NCBI RefSeq assembly: GCF_008868005.1
Contig: NZ_WAAO01000003.1
Span: 496,001 to 560,000 of the forward strand
Direction: 5' to 3'
Source: Microbacterium algeriense
GTDB taxonomy: Bacteria > Actinomycetota > Actinomycetes > Actinomycetales > Microbacteriaceae
Length of the DNA stretch: 64,000 nt
Shown: positions 17,556-26,190 of the stretch, piece after piece
Layout: every line of letters begins with the position of its first letter
Position numbering within the stretch: the first letter of the stretch is position 1
Notes under the pieces: model-generated
Database searches by the model: none
Seen by the model: only the letters and a program-made list of their open reading frames with translations
Told to the model about the DNA's origin: nothing
Position numbers and translations under genes: made by a program

Positions 17556-17609
17556 GGGGCCATTCATGTGATGGTTGATTAGCGTCGAGCGACGCTCACC
17601 ATCGGCCCC
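17556..17609 (-). ncRNA. Structured 5' leader element of the helicase gene
   Basis: Three nested stems occupy 54 nt: GGGGCC/GGCCCC (17556-17561 with 17604-17609), ATGGT/ACCAT (17571-17575 with 17598-17602) and AGCGTCG/CGACGCT (17581-17587 with 17590-17596). It lies about 107-160 nt upstream of the helicase start, inside the likely 5' untranslated region. DEAD-box helicase genes often have long autoregulated leaders. Not a family I recognise. Confidence 0.4.
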
Positions 17610-17721
17610 TGGACTCACACTTCATACACAGAAAACGTCCGCGCCAACGCGCGGGTGTCCGAAGCCGACCGTACAAGTGTAGCCGGTGCGCCTGGGAGAG
17701 TGCCGACCGGGCGTGTGGTCA

Positions 17722-17727
17722 TACGAT
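17722..17727 (+). promoter_or_regulatory. -10 element of a leaderless promoter
   Basis: TACGAT ends 6 nt before the GTG at 17734, which fixes the start of the aldose epimerase gene. Confidence 0.6.
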
Positions 17728-17733
17728 GTCGAA

Positions 17734-18630
17734 GTGAACTCCGCATCTCCCACCGGCACCCAGATCGACCTTCGCCTCGGCGACGTGACCGCGCAGATCG
17801 CGCAGGTCGGGGCATCCCTCCGTGCGCTGCAGATCGGCGGGGTCGACCTCATCTCGCCGTATCCCCTCGATCGTCCGACGCCGTCGTGCTCCGGAGTGGT
17901 CCTGGTTCCGTGGCCGAACCGGGTGCGGGACGGGCGGTGGGACGACGACGGCACGGCGCGCGCCCTCGCCATCACCGAGCCGAAGCTGAACAACGCCAGC
18001 CACGGCCTTCTCCGCTTCACGGCGTACGAGATCTCGCAGACCGCGTCCGAGGCCGTCCTGCGCGCGACGATCGTGCCGCAGACCGGGTACCCGTACCTGA
18101 TCGAGACGGAGGTCGTGTACACGGTGGCCCCCGACGGCATCGAGGTGACGCACACGCTCACGAACCGGTCCGATTCCCCGGCTCCCGTCGCGCTCGGCAC
18201 CCATCCGTTCGTGACGATCGGCGACGTGGATCCGCATGATCTGGTGCTGCGCGTTCCGGCACAGACGGCCTTCGTGACGGACGACCGCATGCTGCCCACA
18301 GGCACGCGCCCGGCTGAGGCGGCTCTGCGAGACGGAGTCCGCGTCGGCGATGTGTTCCTGGACACCGGCTTCACCGACCTCGCGCGCGACGCGGACGGAC
18401 GCGTGCGCCACTCCCTCACCGCCCCCGACGGCCGCCGCGTGACGCTGTGGCAGGGCGAAGGTTTCGACTACGTGCAGGTGTACACGGCGACGAACTATCC
18501 CGGCACTCCGCTCGCTGTCGCGATCGAGCCGATGACGGCTCCCGCCGATGCGTTCAACAGCGGTCTCGGCATCCGTCGCCTCGCTCCCGACGAGACCTGG
18601 ACGCTCCACTGGGGCATCGCCCTGAGCTGA
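17734..18630 (+). CDS. Aldose 1-epimerase family protein
   Basis: 298 residues. The GTG at 17734 is chosen because a -10 hexamer ends 6 nt before it; an upstream GTG at 17686 would place the promoter inside the gene. It is a galactose mutarotase-like beta-sandwich with PWPNRVRDGRW (substrate-binding Arg), HGLLR (catalytic His) and GTHPF. The C-terminal EPMTAPADAFNSG contains the catalytic Glu. It interconverts alpha and beta anomers of aldoses or phosphosugars. It stands alone between the helicase and the RND genes. Confidence 0.9.
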   Translation: MNSASPTGTQIDLRLGDVTAQIAQVGASLRALQIGGVDLISPYPLDRPTPSCSGVVLVPWPNRVRDGRWDDDGTARALAITEPKLNNASHGLLRFTAYEISQTASEAVLRATIVPQTGYPYLIETEVVYTVAPDGIEVTHTLTNRSDSPAPVALGTHPFVTIGDVDPHDLVLRVPAQTAFVTDDRMLPTGTRPAEAALRDGVRVGDVFLDTGFTDLARDADGRVRHSLTAPDGRRVTLWQGEGFDYVQVYTATNYPGTPLAVAIEPMTAPADAFNSGLGIRRLAPDETWTLHWGIALS

Positions 18631-18641
18631 CGCCGCCCCAC

Positions 18642-18727
18642 TCGGCGAGTGCACGGCTCGACGCCGAGTGCACGGGATCGGTGCGTGCGGAACCCGTGCA
18701 CTCGGCGCGAAGCCGTGCACTCGGCGC
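18642..18727. repeat. Family B intergenic repeat, copy 2
   Basis: Two GAGTGCACGG units are followed by two CCGTGCACTCGGCG units, 11 bp past the epimerase stop and facing the convergent RND gene. This is the most regular of the four copies. Confidence 0.85.
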
Positions 18728-18756
18728 CGGAGGCCCCACGCAGGGCCCTCCGGCGC
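18724..18756 (-). terminator. Terminator of the RND exporter gene
   Basis: GCGCCGGAGG pairs with CCTCCGGCGC, extended by CCC/GGG with a one-base bulge, 5 bp after the exporter stop codon. It abuts repeat B. Confidence 0.65.
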
Positions 18757-18761
18757 GCGGG

Positions 18762-21700
18762 CTACTCGCCGCGCTCGCGGAGCTCGCGTCGCGTGATCTG
18801 CGGGGCGTGGGGCAGACCGGACGCGTCGATCAGGACGGCGTCGCTCGCCCCGGGCGCTGCGGGACCCACCGGAGCATCCGGGCTCGGCGTGCCCGCGTCC
18901 CCGGAGCCTCCGGTGCGGCGTGCGGCCCGTCGCTCCTTCGCCCCCTCGACGAGGTTGTAGAGGGTGGGCAGCACGATCAGCGTCAGCACCGTGGAGGAGA
19001 TCAGGCCGCCGATCACGACGATCGCGAGCGGCTGCGAGATGAATCCGCCGTGGCCGGTGATGCCGAGCGCCATCGGCGTCAGCGCGAAGATCGTCGCCAG
19101 CGCGGTCATGAGGATCGGCCGCAGACGCTTCTCCCCACCGGCCTTCACCGCCTCGACGGTCGACAGCCCCTTCTCGCGGTACTGGTTGACGAGGTCGACC
19201 AGCACGATCGCGTTGGTGACCACGATGCCGATGAGCATCAGCACACCGATCAGCGAAGCGACGCCCAGGGGAACGCCCGTGACGATCTGCAGCAGGATCG
19301 CACCGGTCGCCGCGAACGGCACCGACACGAGCAGCAGCAGCGGCTGACGCAGCGACTTGAACGTCGCGACCATCACCACGTAGACGATCAGGATGGCCGC
19401 GAGCATCGCGAGTCCGAGCTGCGAGAACGAATCGGCCTGCTGCGAGGCGACGCCGCCGACCTCTGCGGATGCACCGTCCGGAAGCTCCGCCGCGGCGAGC
19501 GCCTCGGTCACGGACTGGGTCGCGGTGGCGAGGTTGTCGGATGCCGGCGGCACGGTGATCGTCGCGGTCCGGCGACCCTGCTCCGTCGTGATGGACGTGG
19601 GTCCGTTGCGCTGCTCGACGGTCGCGATGTCCTGCAGCTGCACGATGCCGGCAGCGGTCGGGATGGCGAGCTGCTGCAGCGCCTCGATCGTGGTCGGCGG
19701 CTCGGGGTTGACGATGTACACGGTGAGCGCCGTGTCGTCGATCTCGACCGATCCGGCCTGCTGCGGGCGCATCGTGTTGGACACGATGGAGCCGACGGCG
19801 ACCTCGGAGAGGCCGACCTGGGCAGCCGCCTCGCGATCGACGACCACCGCGATGTAGGGCAGGGCGGCGGCGAGGTTGTCGGTGACCTGACCGATGCCGT
19901 CGCGTCCGTCGAGCTCGTCCACGACCGCGGAGGTCGCGGTCGTCAGGTCGTCGCCGGTCGAGGCCGACACCGTGATCTCGATATCGCTCGAGCCGAAGCC
20001 CGCGGAGGCCGCGACGCTGACCTCGCCGACCTCGTCGCCGAGTCCGTCGATCGCGTCCTGCACCTCGGCGCGCAGCTTCTCCTGGTCGGCGTCGCCGTCG
20101 GTGAGCACCGAGTAGGTGATGCCGGCACCGCCGGAGAACGCGTCGCGCAGGGCGGATCCGCTGGATCCGATCGACGCCTGCACGTGCTCGATGCCGTCGA
20201 TGTCGAGAAGCGCATCCTCGACGGACACCGCGGCGTCGGACTTCGCCTGCAGGCTCGCGGTCGGGCCGAGATCCTGCGTCACGGTCATGGTGTTCTGGCC
20301 CGAGTCGCTGAGGAAGTTGATCTTCATCAGCGGGGCGGCGGCGAGCGTGGCGCCGAGCACCACGACCGCGAGGATCACCGTGATGCCGGAGTGCTTGAGC
20401 GTCCAGCCCAGGATCGGCCGGTAGACGCGCTGCAGCTGCGTGGGCGGTGCGTCCGGGTGCTCGGGGTCGATCGCATTGCCGTGCTCGTCGAGCAGGGGCT
20501 TGCCCGGCTTGAGGAACCAGTAGGCGAGCACAGGGACGATCGTCAGCGCCACCAGGAGCGACGCGACCATGGCGATGGTGACGGTCATGGCGAACGGACG
20601 GAACAGTTCGCCGACCATGTCGCCGACGAACACGATCGGCAGGAACACGGCGACGGTCGTGATGGTCGACGCGGTGATGGCCATCGCGACCTCGCGCACG
20701 GCGAGCCGGATGGCGTCGCCCTTGTCCGCATCGCCGACGTAGTGGCGCTTGATGTTCTCGATCACCACGATCGAGTCGTCGACCACGCGCCCGATCGCGA
20801 TCGTGAGGGCGCCGAGCGTCAGCACGTTGAGCGAGTATCCGAACGCCTGCAGCCCGATGAACGTGATGAGCACGCTGGTCGGGATCGAGATGGCGGTGAC
20901 GAGGGTCGACCGGATCGACATCAGGAAGACGAGGATGACCAGCACGGCGAAGACCAGGCCGAGCAGACCCTCGGTCGCGAGGGTCTCGATCGACTGCACG
21001 ATGAACGGCGCCTGGTCGAAGATGACCGTGAACTCGGCGTCGGGGAAGGCGTCCCCGATCTCGTCGAGCGCCGCGATCACGCCGTTGGAGACCTCGACCG
21101 TGTTGGCGGCGGGGAGCTTGGTGATCGAGATCGACAGCGCGTCCTTGCCGTCGACGCGCGAGATCGAGGTCACCGGGTCGGACTCCTGCACGACGGTCGC
21201 GACGTCTCCGATGGTGAGCGCCGAACCGACGAGCGGGAGCGCCGCGATCTCCTCCACCGAGGTGATCTTCGCGCCGGTCTGCACCGTGAGCGTCTGTCCG
21301 TCCTGGGTGATGTCACCGCCGGGGAACAGGGTCCCGTTCTGCTCGAGCGCGGAGCTGATCGCCTGCGTGCTCTGGCCGGATGCCGCGAGCTTCGCCATGT
21401 CCGGAGTGATGGTGACGCGCTGGCCGACGCCGCCGACGATCTCGGCCGCGTTCACCCCGTCGACGTCTTCGAGCTCGGGGATCGCGACGTTCTCGAGCTG
21501 CGCCTGCGCGTTGTCCGCGTCCTCGAATCCGGTCACCGCGACCTGGATCACGGGGAAGTCGTCGATCGACACCGACAGCACCTGCGGGCTCACGTCTTCC
21601 GGCAGGGTCGAGGAGATCCGGTTGATCGCCTGCTGGATCTTCTGCTCGGCGGTGGCGAGATTCGTGCCGTAGGAGAACATGGCCTGCACGATCGACGCGT

Positions 21701-21962
21701 TGGTCGTGCTGGTCGCGGTCGTCGACTCGAGGTCGGGCACGCCCTGGATCGCGGCTTCGATCGGCGTGGAGATGTCGTTCTCAACCACCTCGGGCGAGGC
21801 TCCCGGGTACGTGGTCATGACCACGAGCGCCGGAAGCTCGAGCGAGGGGATGAGCTCCTGCTTGAGGTTGGTGAGCGCGAGCCCGCCGAACACGGCCGCG
21901 ACGATCGTGATGAGGGCGATGAGAGCGCGGTTCTTCAGGCTCAGGATGGCGAGTTTCGACAA
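18762..21962 (-). CDS. RND family efflux transporter permease (AcrB/HAE1-like)
   Basis: 1066 residues from a TTG start at 21962, preceded by GAGGAA at a 6-nt spacing; the longer open frame upstream overlaps the TetR stop. The 12-helix RND layout shows two large extracytoplasmic loops, the family motif VVDDSIVVIENI in TM4 (the proton-relay Asp pair) and SVPFAATGAILL with TNAIVLVDLVNQYREKG in the second half. The C-terminus adds a 70-residue soluble Pro/Ala-rich tail. No membrane-fusion or outer-membrane partner lies nearby, consistent with a single-membrane actinobacterium. It is transcribed after the TetR gene (16-bp gap). Confidence 0.92.
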   Translation of the reverse strand: MSKLAILSLKNRALIALITIVAAVFGGLALTNLKQELIPSLELPALVVMTTYPGASPEVVENDISTPIEAAIQGVPDLESTTATSTTNASIVQAMFSYGTNLATAEQKIQQAINRISSTLPEDVSPQVLSVSIDDFPVIQVAVTGFEDADNAQAQLENVAIPELEDVDGVNAAEIVGGVGQRVTITPDMAKLAASGQSTQAISSALEQNGTLFPGGDITQDGQTLTVQTGAKITSVEEIAALPLVGSALTIGDVATVVQESDPVTSISRVDGKDALSISITKLPAANTVEVSNGVIAALDEIGDAFPDAEFTVIFDQAPFIVQSIETLATEGLLGLVFAVLVILVFLMSIRSTLVTAISIPTSVLITFIGLQAFGYSLNVLTLGALTIAIGRVVDDSIVVIENIKRHYVGDADKGDAIRLAVREVAMAITASTITTVAVFLPIVFVGDMVGELFRPFAMTVTIAMVASLLVALTIVPVLAYWFLKPGKPLLDEHGNAIDPEHPDAPPTQLQRVYRPILGWTLKHSGITVILAVVVLGATLAAAPLMKINFLSDSGQNTMTVTQDLGPTASLQAKSDAAVSVEDALLDIDGIEHVQASIGSSGSALRDAFSGGAGITYSVLTDGDADQEKLRAEVQDAIDGLGDEVGEVSVAASAGFGSSDIEITVSASTGDDLTTATSAVVDELDGRDGIGQVTDNLAAALPYIAVVVDREAAAQVGLSEVAVGSIVSNTMRPQQAGSVEIDDTALTVYIVNPEPPTTIEALQQLAIPTAAGIVQLQDIATVEQRNGPTSITTEQGRRTATITVPPASDNLATATQSVTEALAAAELPDGASAEVGGVASQQADSFSQLGLAMLAAILIVYVVMVATFKSLRQPLLLLVSVPFAATGAILLQIVTGVPLGVASLIGVLMLIGIVVTNAIVLVDLVNQYREKGLSTVEAVKAGGEKRLRPILMTALATIFALTPMALGITGHGGFISQPLAIVVIGGLISSTVLTLIVLPTLYNLVEGAKERRAARRTGGSGDAGTPSPDAPVGPAAPGASDAVLIDASGLPHAPQITRRELRERGE

Positions 21963-21978
21963 GGCGGCTTCCTCGGTG

Positions 21979-22566
21979 TCAGGGTGTGGCTGTCGCTGCG
22001 GAGGGGGTGGAGAGGGGATCTCCGAGGATCCGCGCCAGTGCGGTCTCGATGAAGGACTGTTCGAGCCGGGCGTCGCGGACCTGCATGCTCCACATGACAC
22101 CGTCGATGAAGATCATCGCCGCTCGGGCCCGGTCTTCGCCATAGGTCGGCTCGAGCAGTTCGACGAGCCGATCCGACAGGTGCCTCGCGAGCTCGCGGAG
22201 CCGAGGGTCGTGCACGGCTGCCGTGACCACGGCGCGGTCGGCCTGGACGGCGCGGTGGTCATCCATGCTCTCGAAGACGAGCGCAGCGATCACGTCGGGA
22301 CTGTCGCCCCGCTCGGCGATCGTCTGCCGGACGCCGTCGAGACGCGCGTCCACCTCTTCCGCGAGTGCCCGGAACGCCGCCGCCCTGAGGTCGTCGAGCG
22401 TGGCGAAGTACTGGGTCGTCGCCCCGAGGGGCACGGCGGCGCGGGCGGCGACCATACGGTGCGTCACGGCGTCGGCGCCCACCTCGACGATGAGTTCTGC
22501 CGCGGCGGTGACGATCTCCCGACGGCGCGCTTCAGGGTCGCGACGACGCCGCTCCCCGTGCTTCAT
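21979..22566 (-). CDS. TetR family transcriptional regulator
   Basis: 195 residues from the ATG at 22566 (MKHGERRRRDPEARR), preceded by a GGGGGCGGG stretch. The HTH is RREIVTAAAELIVEVGADAVTHRMVAARAAVPLGATTQYF, compositionally a standard TetR DNA-binding domain, here with a Thr-Gln-Tyr-Phe end in place of the common Y-Y-H-F. The C-terminal helices would bind the ligand. An inverted repeat at 22590-22605 just upstream is the likely operator, so it probably represses itself and the RND exporter. Confidence 0.9.
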   Translation of the reverse strand: MKHGERRRRDPEARRREIVTAAAELIVEVGADAVTHRMVAARAAVPLGATTQYFATLDDLRAAAFRALAEEVDARLDGVRQTIAERGDSPDVIAALVFESMDDHRAVQADRAVVTAAVHDPRLRELARHLSDRLVELLEPTYGEDRARAAMIFIDGVMWSMQVRDARLEQSFIETALARILGDPLSTPSAATATP

Positions 22567-22589
22567 CCCGCCCCCTTGGACATCCGTAC

Positions 22590-22605
22590 ATGTACGTTTG
22601 TACAT
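22590..22605. promoter_or_regulatory. Operator of the TetR-RND operon
   Basis: ATGTAC-GTTT-GTACAT is a perfect 16-bp inverted repeat 24 bp upstream of the TetR start, partly overlapping a second palindrome GTACATGTAC (22586-22595). Position and symmetry fit TetR autorepression. Confidence 0.65.
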
Positions 22606-22718
22606 TCGCTCCGATGTGAGGACGCTGAGAGCCCATTCCGGAATTCCGCGATGAAGCAGCCCGGGAAGGCGGGGGATACGCGAAACCGTGCGACCGTGAT
22701 GCGGAGCCAGGGAGGATC

Positions 22719-22973
22719 ATGTTGAGCAGATCACTCAGAGCCACGATCTGGGGAGCGGCATCCGCGCTGCTGTTCGCGGGCATCCTGTTCGTACAATCCG
22801 CGTTCGGTGATGCGGTGATCGAATCGGATCAGGGACGAGGCGCGCCGGGGTCTGGCGTGGTTCTCTGGATCGCGTTTGCGCTGCTCACGGCAGCGCTGAT
22901 CGTGACCCTCTCCCTGTTCTTCCGAAACCTCGCTCTCGCGCTCGAAGCCCGCCGCAGGCCTGATCCACGCTGA
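22719..22973 (+). CDS. Small two-helix membrane protein of unknown function
   Basis: 84 residues, ATG at 22719 after GGAGG. Two hydrophobic helices (about 8-28 and 47-69) flank a short polar loop, and the tail is basic (LEARRRPDPR). Not recognised. It is divergent from the TetR gene and convergent with the dehydrogenase gene. Confidence 0.6.
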   Translation: MLSRSLRATIWGAASALLFAGILFVQSAFGDAVIESDQGRGAPGSGVVLWIAFALLTAALIVTLSLFFRNLALALEARRRPDPR

Positions 22974-23020
22974 ACGCCGCAGGGATATCCGATCCGGCGA
23001 CAGCGGCTTCGCTCACCCCG

Positions 23021-24202
23021 TCACGCCCGCACGGCGTCGACCTGCCCGCGCTCGAAGTAGGCGACGAGCTCGGGGTCCAGCGGCGGAATCTCGATCGCGG
23101 AGCCGTCACCCCGCAGCGACGCGGTCGCGAGGATCCCCGCCGCCACGGCCTCGCGCGCGGCGACGGGCGAGGTCTCGGTGAGCCCGCCGTGCCGGACGAA
23201 CCGCAGGAACTCCGCGACGAGCAGCGCATCCGCACCGTCGTGCCCGGCGTCTGGCACCTCGGGGACGATGAAGGTCTCGTCGGCCGCCGCTGCCCCGGCA
23301 TGCCGCCGATTCCACAGCTTGACCTCGCTGCCGGCCACGTCGCCGAAGTTCTCGATGCGGCCCTCGGTGCCGATCACCGTGTAGTTGCGCCAGTAGTCGG
23401 GCGTGAAGTGGCACTGCTGGTACGACGCGAAGATGCCGCCCTCCAACTGCATGTTCACCATCGAGATGTCCTCGACGTCCACGACGGGGTGCAGGCCCGT
23501 CAGCGCGGTCGGCGGCCAGTTGTCCATGCTGAACCAGTCCGGCATCCGCTCGCCCGTGCGGTCACGGCGGTCGGTGATCTCGCCGTAGACGCTCAGCGCG
23601 CCCATCGCGGAGACCCGCTCGCTGTAGGCGCCGGCGAGCCAGTGGATGATGTCGATGTCGTGGGCGCCCTTCTGCAGCAGCAGTCCCGTCGTGCGGCGGC
23701 GATCGGCGTGCCAGTCCTTGAAGTAGAAGTCGCCGCCGTGCCCGACGAAGTGCCGCACCCACACGGCCTTGACCTGTCCGATGCGTCCGCTCTGGATCAG
23801 CCCTCGCATCAGCGTGATCACCGGCATGTGACGCATGTTGTGTCCGATGTAGAGTCCGGTGCCGGTGCGGCGTGCGGTCTCGAGCATCCGGTCGGCGTCG
23901 GCGAGGTCGATCGCGAGGGGCTTCTCGCAGAACACCGGCACCCCGGCTTCGAGGGCGCGGATGCTGAGCGCGGCGTGCGTGTCGTCGGGGGTGAGCACCA
24001 TCACGGCGTCGACGCCCGAGGAGAGCAGTTCGTCGAGCGAGTCGGTGATGAGCGCGTCCGGCACGAGGAGACGGGCGTCCTCACGAGCGCGCAGGGCGAG
24101 GTCGCACACGGCGGTGATGCGCGAGCCGTGCCCTGGCCGATGCACCTCCTCCTGGAGGGTCGAGCGCGCGCCGAAGCCGATGATGCCGATCTGGAGATCC
24201 AC
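23021..24202 (-). CDS. Gfo/Idh/MocA family oxidoreductase
   Basis: 393 residues from GTG at 24202, preceded by AGAAGGACC. The N-terminal Rossmann fold starts DLQIGIIGFGARS. The family motif EKPLAIDLADADRM holds the catalytic-region Lys, and the C-terminal domain contains HDIDIIHWLAG. It performs NAD(P)-dependent oxidation or reduction of a sugar or cyclitol. It is the last gene of the LacI/ABC operon (41-bp gap), so it probably processes the imported compound. Confidence 0.9.
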   Translation of the reverse strand: MDLQIGIIGFGARSTLQEEVHRPGHGSRITAVCDLALRAREDARLLVPDALITDSLDELLSSGVDAVMVLTPDDTHAALSIRALEAGVPVFCEKPLAIDLADADRMLETARRTGTGLYIGHNMRHMPVITLMRGLIQSGRIGQVKAVWVRHFVGHGGDFYFKDWHADRRRTTGLLLQKGAHDIDIIHWLAGAYSERVSAMGALSVYGEITDRRDRTGERMPDWFSMDNWPPTALTGLHPVVDVEDISMVNMQLEGGIFASYQQCHFTPDYWRNYTVIGTEGRIENFGDVAGSEVKLWNRRHAGAAAADETFIVPEVPDAGHDGADALLVAEFLRFVRHGGLTETSPVAAREAVAAGILATASLRGDGSAIEIPPLDPELVAYFERGQVDAVRA

Positions 24203-24243
24203 GATGGTCCTTCTGTGTGATGAGTCTGTGCGGGATACCGAGG

Positions 24244-25299
24244 TCAACGGGCCCGCGGTGCGGGGGCGTCGAGGTCGGTGGATCCGCCGGGGAAGAGCGT
24301 CCATGCGAACTCATGCAGACGCCCGGATGTCGGGTCGGTCTCGAGGGCGCGGTCGACGATGATGCGCGCCTGCCGCTCGTAGAAGTCGGTCGGGCCGACG
24401 GTCGTGAGGGTGGGCGCGATCAGGCGGGCGTCCGGGGTGTTGCCGACGCCCACCACCGCGACGTCGTGCGGCACGCGGAGGCCGAGCATGTGCGCGGCGT
24501 TGATGGTGGCGATCGCGGCAAAGTCGGTCGTGGCGTACACGGCGTGCGGACGGTTCTCACCCGACAGCAGTTCGACCGCGGCGGTGAAGGCGCTCGCCTG
24601 GGTGTCCGCGTAGGTCACCGTCCACGCAGGGTCAGGCACGATGCCGGCGGCAGCGAGCTTCTCGACATACGGCGTGTAGCGGGTCACCTGCTCCTCGGCG
24701 AGGCGCACGGCCCCCTCCGCGGCGATGCATCCGATCGCGGTGTGCCGCTCCAGCAGATGATCCATCGCGATCTCGCAACCGGGGATCGCGTCGGAGCGGA
24801 TGACGTCGAAGCCGTCCGGTTCCAGATGCTCGGAGAACACCACCAGGCGCTGTCCGCGGCGTACGAGGTCGGCGAGGTCCTTCCGCGCCGCGTCGTCGAG
24901 CCCGACACCGTCGAGGTAGGCCACGTCGCTCTCGACCCGGTCGAGGGCCGCGTGCCAGTCGCCGTCCGCGAGGATCAGCGTGGTGAGCCCGTGCCTGTTC
25001 GCCTCGGCGTTCACGGCATCGGCCACGGCCAGGGACCAGGGGTCGCTCAGCATGTGCAGCGACAACTGCACCATGCCGCTGCGACCGGTGCGGATCGCCC
25101 GCGCCGCGCTGTTCGGTCGGTAGTTCAGCTCCTCGGCGGCAGCCATCACCCGCGCCGCCGTGGCTTCGGCGACGCCGGCCCCGTTCGCCCCTGAGCGACC
25201 GGAGAACACGTAGGACACCGTCGCCGTCGACACTCCCGCCCGCTCGGCGACCATCCTCAGGGTCGGACGACGCGGCACCTGATGCTCGCTCTTGGCCAT
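24244..25299 (-). CDS. LacI family transcriptional regulator
   Basis: 351 residues. N-terminal HTH with hinge helix (RRPTLRMVAERAGVSTATVS, then LNYRPNSAARAIRTGRSG), followed by a periplasmic-binding-like ligand domain. It sits 3 bp downstream of the permease genes in the same operon and presumably binds the palindrome at 28465-28480. The YVFSGRSGANGAGV region of the HTH is slightly longer than typical. Confidence 0.92.
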   Translation of the reverse strand: MAKSEHQVPRRPTLRMVAERAGVSTATVSYVFSGRSGANGAGVAEATAARVMAAAEELNYRPNSAARAIRTGRSGMVQLSLHMLSDPWSLAVADAVNAEANRHGLTTLILADGDWHAALDRVESDVAYLDGVGLDDAARKDLADLVRRGQRLVVFSEHLEPDGFDVIRSDAIPGCEIAMDHLLERHTAIGCIAAEGAVRLAEEQVTRYTPYVEKLAAAGIVPDPAWTVTYADTQASAFTAAVELLSGENRPHAVYATTDFAAIATINAAHMLGLRVPHDVAVVGVGNTPDARLIAPTLTTVGPTDFYERQARIIVDRALETDPTSGRLHEFAWTLFPGGSTDLDAPAPRAR

Positions 25300-25302
25300 G
25301 TC

Positions 25303-26190
25303 TCAGCCCTTCGATCCGCTGAACGCGATGCCCTGGATGAACTGTCGCTGCAGCACCATGAAGGTCACCAGCATGGGCAGCGTCGCCAGCAGCGCGCCCG
25401 CCATCAGCACCGGATAGTCCGTGCCGTGGATGCCGACGAGCTGCGACAGGCCGACCGACAGCGGCATCTTGGCGGGATCGGTCGTCACGATCAACGGCCA
25501 GAGCAGATCGTTCCAGGACCACAGCACAGTGAACACCACAAGTGCGATGATGCCAGGCTTCGCGAGCGGAACCATGATCCGCCAGAAGGTCTGCCACGGA
25601 TTCGCGCCGTCGATGCGAGCGGCCTCCTCGAGCTCGGCGGGCATCGACATGAAGAACTGCCGCATCAGGAAGGTCCCGAAAGCGCTGAAGATGCCGGGCA
25701 CGATGAGCGCCTGCAGCGTGTTGAGCCAGCCGAGCGACTGGATGATCTCGTACTGCGGCAGCAGATAGAGCTGCGACGGCACCATGAGCACCGACAGGAA
25801 CACCACGAACAGGGCGTTGCGGCCGGGGAACGGGATGCGTGCGAACGCGTAGCCAGCCATGGTGCAGAGCACCACCTGACCCACTGTGCGCCCGACCGTG
25901 AGCCACACCGAGTTCAGGAACATCTGCGCGAACGGCATCGAATCGAACACCTCGGCGAAGTTGGTGAACACCCACTCGCGCGGCAGGAACGACGGGGGCA
26001 CCTGCACCGAGTCGGACAGCGTCTTGAACGAGGTGAGCAGCTGCCAGACGAAGGGGAAGACCATCAGCACCGCGCCGACGAGGAGCACGAGGTGCACGAT
26101 CCAGAGACCGCGGTTCTTGGGCTTCCCTGCCCCGGAGCGCGCGGGCTTCGCGCCCACGATGGCGCGCGTGTCGAGCGAGACGTCACTCAT
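25303..26190 (-). CDS. Carbohydrate ABC transporter permease (MalG type)
   Basis: 295 residues and six membrane helices. The EAA loop is visible in EEAARIDGANPWQTFWRIMVPLAKPG. It overlaps the upstream permease by 8 bp. No ATPase is encoded in the operon, so it presumably uses a shared MsiK-type ATPase elsewhere, as is usual in actinobacteria. Confidence 0.92.
   Translation of the reverse strand: MSDVSLDTRAIVGAKPARSGAGKPKNRGLWIVHLVLLVGAVLMVFPFVWQLLTSFKTLSDSVQVPPSFLPREWVFTNFAEVFDSMPFAQMFLNSVWLTVGRTVGQVVLCTMAGYAFARIPFPGRNALFVVFLSVLMVPSQLYLLPQYEIIQSLGWLNTLQALIVPGIFSAFGTFLMRQFFMSMPAELEEAARIDGANPWQTFWRIMVPLAKPGIIALVVFTVLWSWNDLLWPLIVTTDPAKMPLSVGLSQLVGIHGTDYPVLMAGALLATLPMLVTFMVLQRQFIQGIAFSGSKG

Noticed and set aside
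18447..22052. 1201-codon plus-strand open frame opposite the RND exporter
   Set aside because: Composition-driven shadow; no motif or ribosome binding site.
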